Shown: one piece after another, positions 6,784 to 10,398 of the stretch
Layout of the letters: every line of letters begins with the position of its first letter
How positions within the stretch are numbered: the stretch's first letter is position 1
NCBI RefSeq assembly: GCF_934747485.1
Contig: NZ_CAKVGN010000087.1
Span: 1 to 10,398, forward strand
Direction of reading: 5' to 3'
Length of the DNA: 10,398 bases
Source of the DNA: an uncultured Brachyspira sp.
GTDB taxonomy: Bacteria > Spirochaetota > Brachyspiria > Brachyspirales > Brachyspiraceae
Translations under genes and position numbers: made by a program
The notes under the pieces: model-generated
The model's database searches: none
What the model was told of the DNA's origin: nothing
The model's input: only the letters and a program-made list of their open reading frames with translations

Positions 6784-6876
6784 ATCTCATCATCGAGATA
6801 TTGATCAGCATTTCATCTCATCATCGAGGTATTGGTCTGTATTTCATCTCATCATCGAGATATTGATCAGTATTTC
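6784..6876. repeat. Three tandem 31-bp repeats
   Basis: Three head-to-tail copies (6784-6814, 6815-6845, 6846-6876) each begin ATCTCATCATCGAG. Copies 1 and 3 differ at one base, and copy 2 differs at several. Each carries a short inverted repeat ATCTC-ATCATC-GAGAT (GAGGT in copy 2) and copies 1 and 3 a near-palindrome around TGATCA. The 31-nt period is not a multiple of three and no frame stays open, so this is not a coding repeat. It lies wholly in the 3' untranslated region of the small minus-strand gene. Confidence 0.9.
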
Positions 6877-6892
6877 ATAGTCAAAATTACCA

Positions 6893-7030
6893 TTAATTTG
6901 ATCTTATTTCACTTTTTCTGATATCAATTAAGCCATTAATAAAATTCCAAAAGAGATTCTCTATTTCTGAGGAATTTCTTTTAATAAAGGACTTAACTTT
7001 ATCAAAAATTGAGCAGAAAAATTTTTTCAT
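6893..7030 (-). CDS. Small 45-residue amphipathic peptide of unknown function
   Basis: I do not recognise a family. The frame starts at an ATG preceded by a perfect AGGAGG (7040-7035) four bases upstream, and runs 45 codons to TAA. The N-terminal part, MKKFFCSIFDKVKSFIKR, alternates basic and large hydrophobic residues in the manner of an amphipathic helix that could lie on a membrane. The rest (NSSEIENLFWNFINGLIDIR...) continues helical and mixed. There is no clear signal peptide or full membrane span, and one cysteine (residue 6). The gene has its own promoter and palindromic putative operator, and a terminator after a repeat-bearing 3' region, which together make it a credible independent gene rather than chance. 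Possible roles are a small toxin, a membrane-binding peptide or a signalling peptide. None is shown. Confidence 0.65.
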   Translation of the reverse strand: MKKFFCSIFDKVKSFIKRNSSEIENLFWNFINGLIDIRKSEIRSN

Positions 7031-7093
7031 TTTTCCTCCTTATGAAATTTTAAAATAAATTTAAATAATAATTATACCTCCTATTAAGAATTT

Positions 7094-7105
7094 GAATGAT
7101 CATTC
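7094..7105. promoter_or_regulatory. 12-bp perfect palindrome GAATGATCATTC, candidate operator
   Basis: The palindrome lies just downstream of the predicted start of transcription (about 7107, minus strand) of the small peptide gene, the usual place for a repressor to block elongation or initiation. The regulator is unknown. Confidence 0.45.
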
Positions 7106-7113
7106 CGATAGTT

Positions 7114-7141
7114 ATGATAGCATATAAAAAATATTTGTCAA
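7114..7141 (-). promoter_or_regulatory. Promoter of the 45-aa peptide gene
   Basis: The minus strand reads a perfect TTGACA (7141-7136), a 16-bp spacer and TATCAT (7119-7114). This would give a leader of about 77 nt to the ATG at 7030. A second TATAAT-like stretch at 7077-7072 lacks a clear -35. Confidence 0.55.
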
Positions 7142-7164
7142 GCTATAAATTTATAAAAAATATA

Positions 7165-7202
7165 AAAACCTGACCTACATTAACAAACATAAGCCAAGTT
7201 TT
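7165..7202 (-). terminator. Diverged second copy of the valS terminator hairpin
   Basis: A 13-bp stem (7165-7177 with 7190-7202) and 12-nt loop closely resemble the hairpin at 7509-7548. On the plus strand the stem has three A-C mismatches, but on the minus strand all three become G-U pairs, so the fold survives only in a minus-strand RNA, followed by a U-rich run. It would stop minus-strand transcription just before the promoter of the small peptide gene. Confidence 0.65.
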
Positions 7203-7204
7203 TA

Positions 7205-7507
7205 ATTATTATTTTCAGAGACTAGCCCCCACACCCTCACTTCTTTTGCGACCAAAGGAAGTGCCTGCGGCGTGTCCCAAAGAAGCAAAAGGACTGCATT
7301 TAACGAAATCTACCTTTAGGTGTACGTTAAATTTTAGATATTATATTACATTGAAGATATATTGTGAAAATATAAAGTTGTAGTATTTGCACTTTTTGCA
7401 ACTTTGACGAAGTCCGCACCGCGAGCTGCGGGAAAAAGTTGATAGAGTATGAGCAAAAATATATCAATTGATAAAATATAGTTATTTAGGTATATATTAA
7501 TTAAAAT
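7205..7507. other. Gene-less, hairpin-rich segment between duplicated terminators
   Basis: No credible gene is seen; only very short frames exist. Two GC-rich islands stand out of the AT-rich background. The first (about 7221-7295) has a stem CTTTTGC/GCAAAAG (7243-7249 with 7285-7291) around a smaller hairpin. The second (about 7391-7441) has CAACTTT/AAAGTTG (7399-7405 with 7435-7441) around CCGCA/TGCGG (7414-7418 with 7427-7431). A third hairpin lies between at 7298-7332. The succession of nested inverted repeats suggests a dispersed non-coding repeat (REP or MITE-like) or a small RNA. From memory similar sequence recurs in Brachyspira genomes, but I cannot check that here. Confidence 0.5.
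7298..7332. repeat. Hairpin with 8-bp perfect arms inside the gene-less segment
   Basis: ATTTAACG (7298-7305) and CGTTAAAT (7325-7332) are perfect inverted repeats, and inside them ACCT-TT-AGGT forms a second palindrome. There is no T-tract directly after it that would mark a strong terminator. Confidence 0.65.
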
Positions 7508-7508
7508 A

Positions 7509-7548
7509 AAAAACTTGACTTACATCAACAAACATAAGTCAAGTTTTT
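7509..7548 (-). terminator. Intrinsic terminator of valS
   Basis: A 14-bp perfect stem (7509-7522 with 7535-7548, core AACTTGACTTA/TAAGTCAAGTT) and 12-nt loop begin 22 nt after the valS stop codon on the minus strand and are followed by a U-rich stretch. The symmetric A/T flanks could also stop plus-strand transcripts. Confidence 0.82.
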
Positions 7549-7570
7549 AATTATAAAATATTATTAAAAA

Positions 7571-10225
7571 TTATAAAGAAGCCAAAACTTCCTCTATACC
7601 TTTTAGTTTATCTTCAAACTCTTTTTTCTTTCTGTTTTCTGTGTCAATAGCTTCCTGCTTAGCTTTGCTCATAAAGTTTTCATTAGAAAGTTTTTTGTTT
7701 ACAGATTCCAAATCTTTTTTGTAGGCTGCTGCTTCTTTTTCTAATCTCTTCTTCTCTGCTTCTAAATCTATTATGCTAACAAGATTAACATTGATTTCGC
7801 CGCCTTCAAATACTTTAACAAATGAACCTTTATTTCTTTCACTATCTTTTGAAGAGACTATATTCAATGACTCTGTAAGTGAAAGTGCTGATATAATGTC
7901 CTTATAGCTTTCTGCAGTATTTTTGAAATAATCTGAACTGTAGCGAATTATTACATCAAGTTTTTTGTTTGGAGGTAAATTAAATGATGAACGTGAATTT
8001 CTTATTCCAGACACTATATCTTGAATTAAGTTAAAATCTTTTTCTATGTCTTCAAATATGTATTTATTATTAGCTTTTGGATACTCTCTAATCATCAATG
8101 CTTTTGAACCAATATTATGCTTTGGTAAATTAGAATAAATCTCTTCTGTAATGAACGGCATAAATGGGTGAATCATAGCCATTGATTCTTCAAGTACATA
8201 TAACAATACTGCAATAGTTTTTTCTTTTTTGCTTTCATCTTTCAAATCAAATTTACTTATTTCTATGTACCAATCACAAAACTCATTCCAATAGAATTTA
8301 TAAATTGTCTGAGAAGCTTCATCAAATCTATACTCTTTTAATTTCTGAGTAGTTGATTCAATAGCTTTTTGAAGTCTTGATAATATCCATTTGTCTTTAT
8401 TTTCGAGAGTGCAGCTGTCTAAATCTTTTATATCAGCATTATCTTCAATGTTACCAAAAATATATTTAGCACTATTGTAAATTTTATTAGCAAACTTTCC
8501 TCCCATTTTGAAAAGTTCTCTGTCAAGCCAAATATCCTGTCCGCCTAATGAAGTTATAAATGATAAAGTAAATCTAAATGCATCAGCTCCATGCTCATCA
8601 ATAATTTCTATAGGGTCAATGCCGTTTCCTAAGCTCTTAGACATTTTCCTTCCGATTTTATCTCTTATAAGACCATTAAGATAAACATCTTTGAAAGGTA
8701 CATCATTCATAAAATGAGTTCCTGCCATAATCATTCTTGCAACCCAGAAGAATAATATATCATAACCTGTAACAAGTGCAGTAGTAGGATAAAAATATTT
8801 TAATTCTTCATTAACTTGAGGCCAGCCGAAAGTAGAAAAAGGCCATAACCAAGAAGAAAACCAAGTATCAAGTACATCTTCATCTTGATGAATGTTTTTA
8901 GATTTACATTTACTGCATTCTGTAATATCAGTTTTTGAAACCATCATCTCTCCGCAGTCATCGCAGTACCAAACAGGAATCCTATGTCCCCACCATAATT
9001 GTCTGCTTATACACCAATCTCTAATATCAGTCATCCAGTGATTATAAGTGTTAATCCATCTTTCAGGATATATTTTTGTATTACCGTCATTAACAGCCTT
9101 GTAAGCTTTTTCTGCTAAAGGCTTCATTTTTACAAACCATTGGTCGCTGTAATAAGGCTCTACAACATTATGACATCTATAACAGTGTCCTACTTGGTGT
9201 TTGATATTATCTTTTCCAACGAATGCTCCAATAGCTTCAAGCTCTTTTATAATTAAATCTCTTGCCTCTTTTACAGTTTTTCCTTGATAATTAGCAGGAG
9301 TGTTTTCGTTAAATGTACCGTCTGCATTAAGTATATTTATTATTTCTAAATTATGTCTTTGGGCTATAGCAAAGTCATTAGGGTCATGTGCCGGAGTGAT
9401 TTTTAAAGCTCCTGTACCAAACTCTTTATCAACATAAGTGTCTTTTAATAATCTTAATTTTCTGCCAACTATAGGAAGTATTAAAACGTCTTGTTCTGTA
9501 AGATGAGCGTATCTTTCATCATCTGGGTGAACAGCAATAGCAACGTCTGCCAAAATTGTTTCAGGTCTTGTAGTGGCTATTTCGATATATTCATCTTTTC
9601 CTTCAATTTTGTATTTAACATGATATAAGGCACCAGCAACTTCTTCGTGCTCAACTTCATCATTAGCCAAAGCAGTGCCGCAGCTTGGACAATAGTTAAT
9701 AAGATATTTTCCTCTATATATTAAACCCTGATTATAAAGCTCAACAAATACCTCTCTAACAGCATTACTAAGTCCTTCGTCAAGAGTAAATCTCTCTCTC
9801 TCCCAATCGCATGAACAGCCTATTTTCTCTAACTGCTTTACTATTATAGAATGATGTTCATTAGCTACTTCCCAAGTTTTTTTAACAAAAGCCTCTCTTC
9901 CTAAATCATGCTTATTTTTGCCTTCAGCTTTTAATCTTCTTTCAACAACATTTTGTGTAGCAATACCCGCATGGTCAGTACCCGGCATCCATAAAGTGCA
10001 TTTTCCAAGCATTCTATGGAATCTTATAAGTATATCCTGAAGTGTGTTATTGAGACCATGTCCCATATGAAGTACGCCTGTAACATTTGGAGGAGGTATG
10101 ACTATAGAATATGGTTCTTTATTTTTATCCATAACTGCATGAAAAAATCCGCTTTCCTTCCAGAAATTATATAATTTGTCTTCAATGTTCTTAGGGGTAT
10201 ATGGCCCTTCTAAAGTATGTTTCAT
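7571..10225 (-). CDS. valS: Valyl-tRNA synthetase
   Basis: This charges tRNA-Val with valine, a class I aminoacyl-tRNA synthetase acting in the cytoplasm. I place the start at 10225 because GGAGG (10234-10238) lies 8 nt upstream and the protein then begins MKHTLEGPYTPKNIEDKLYN, as is usual for ValRS. The frame stays open to an ATG at 10303, but those 26 extra residues look non-coding. The 884-residue protein has the PNVTGVLHMGH form of the HIGH motif (HMGH 53-56), the CP1 editing domain with TTRPET near 218-223 and GTGALKITPAHDPND near 271-285, several Cys pairs that may hold zinc (for example CPSC, CYRC, CDDC, CSKC), KMSKS at 527-531, an anticodon-binding region, and a C-terminal coiled coil (about 821-884) typical of ValRS. 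It is complete and single in its operon. No T-box is seen upstream. Confidence 0.97.
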   Translation of the reverse strand: MKHTLEGPYTPKNIEDKLYNFWKESGFFHAVMDKNKEPYSIVIPPPNVTGVLHMGHGLNNTLQDILIRFHRMLGKCTLWMPGTDHAGIATQNVVERRLKAEGKNKHDLGREAFVKKTWEVANEHHSIIVKQLEKIGCSCDWERERFTLDEGLSNAVREVFVELYNQGLIYRGKYLINYCPSCGTALANDEVEHEEVAGALYHVKYKIEGKDEYIEIATTRPETILADVAIAVHPDDERYAHLTEQDVLILPIVGRKLRLLKDTYVDKEFGTGALKITPAHDPNDFAIAQRHNLEIINILNADGTFNENTPANYQGKTVKEARDLIIKELEAIGAFVGKDNIKHQVGHCYRCHNVVEPYYSDQWFVKMKPLAEKAYKAVNDGNTKIYPERWINTYNHWMTDIRDWCISRQLWWGHRIPVWYCDDCGEMMVSKTDITECSKCKSKNIHQDEDVLDTWFSSWLWPFSTFGWPQVNEELKYFYPTTALVTGYDILFFWVARMIMAGTHFMNDVPFKDVYLNGLIRDKIGRKMSKSLGNGIDPIEIIDEHGADAFRFTLSFITSLGGQDIWLDRELFKMGGKFANKIYNSAKYIFGNIEDNADIKDLDSCTLENKDKWILSRLQKAIESTTQKLKEYRFDEASQTIYKFYWNEFCDWYIEISKFDLKDESKKEKTIAVLLYVLEESMAMIHPFMPFITEEIYSNLPKHNIGSKALMIREYPKANNKYIFEDIEKDFNLIQDIVSGIRNSRSSFNLPPNKKLDVIIRYSSDYFKNTAESYKDIISALSLTESLNIVSSKDSERNKGSFVKVFEGGEINVNLVSIIDLEAEKKRLEKEAAAYKKDLESVNKKLSNENFMSKAKQEAIDTENRKKKEFEDKLKGIEEVLASL

Positions 10226-10246
10226 ATTCTTTTCCTCCAATGAATT

Positions 10247-10274
10247 AATATAATAATCTTCAAAATTAATACAA
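10247..10274 (-). promoter_or_regulatory. Possible valS promoter
   Basis: The minus strand reads TTGTAT (10274-10269), 16 bp, then TATATT (10252-10247). The implied leader is only about 15 nt, and several other AT-rich matches exist nearby, so this is tentative. Confidence 0.3.
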
Positions 10275-10321
10275 TATTTTATACTATATAGAATATTTTT
10301 CAATTATTAATTTTTATGTAT

Positions 10322-10396
10322 TATGCACAGGAGCCAGACATATTGCAGTTAGGAATTCCTTAATTTCTTAAAGTATAGCATAGGTGTATCATAATT
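10322..10396. repeat. Right copy of the perfect 75-bp inverted repeat
   Basis: This is the exact reverse complement of 1-75. It lies 97 bp upstream of the valS start, and in both copies the same strand of the repeat points into the adjacent gene (MATE at left, valS at right). Two further bases (10397-10398) extend beyond the matched part. Confidence 0.95.
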
Positions 10397-10398
10397 TA

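Noticed and set aside
6784..6876. A short CRISPR array
   Set aside because: The repeats are directly adjacent with no spacers, and no cas genes are present.
6784..6876. C/D-box or kink-turn like pattern (GATGATGA ... CTGA) in the minus strand of the 31-bp repeats
   Set aside because: The flanking stems needed for a kink-turn are only about two base pairs, and box C/D guide RNAs are not bacterial.
7237..7299. A 20-codon minus-strand frame (starts MQSFCFFGT) in the GC-rich island
   Set aside because: No Shine-Dalgarno, all frames are open through this island, and it overlaps the inverted repeat structure; more likely part of a non-coding repeat.
10226..10303. N-terminal extension of ValRS by 26 residues to an upstream ATG
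   Set aside because: The downstream ATG has a proper GGAGG and begins with the normal family N-terminus; the extension has no Shine-Dalgarno and looks like intergenic sequence.

Overview
The window is a very AT-rich bacterial segment with strong Shine-Dalgarno sites (AGGAGG/GGAGG) and short AT-rich spacers. Gene content, composition and the style of the short repeats suggest a host-associated anaerobe, most likely a Brachyspira-like spirochaete. This is recognition from memory, not a database match, and I hold it with moderate confidence.

Layout. A perfect 75-bp inverted repeat sits at both ends (1-75 and 10322-10396). Inside it, a MATE-family efflux pump gene (154-1491, +) converges on a four-gene minus-strand polyamine operon (5525 down to 1566): speD, an arginine/ornithine/lysine decarboxylase (speA-like), speE and speB. 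The genes overlap or lie 4 nt apart. Together they encode a complete route from arginine to agmatine, putrescine and then spermidine, with SpeD making the aminopropyl donor from S-adenosylmethionine.

Upstream of speD is the most interesting part of the window. A good promoter (TTGCAC-16-TATAAT, minus strand) drives a leader of about 350 nt. The leader is rich in hairpins and ends in an intrinsic terminator only about 40 nt before the speD start codon. An upstream segment can pair with the 5' arm of that terminator. This is the architecture of a riboswitch or attenuator. I could not match its core to any riboswitch class I know, so it may be an undescribed element sensing a polyamine-pathway metabolite.

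The middle (6049-6722) holds a decayed toxin-antitoxin-like locus: a RelB/DinJ antitoxin gene overlapping a HigA-like HTH gene that carries one in-frame TAA. No toxin is visible. Convergent to it is a 45-codon gene (6893-7030, -) with a perfect Shine-Dalgarno, a promoter, a 12-bp palindrome at the predicted start of transcription, and a 3' untranslated region containing three tandem 31-bp repeats and a strong terminator.

From 7165 to 7548, two copies of one terminator hairpin bracket a gene-less, GC-spiked, hairpin-rich segment of about 300 bp that looks like a dispersed repeat or small-RNA locus. The right-hand part is valS (valyl-tRNA synthetase, 7571-10225, -), whose upstream region runs into the terminal inverted repeat.
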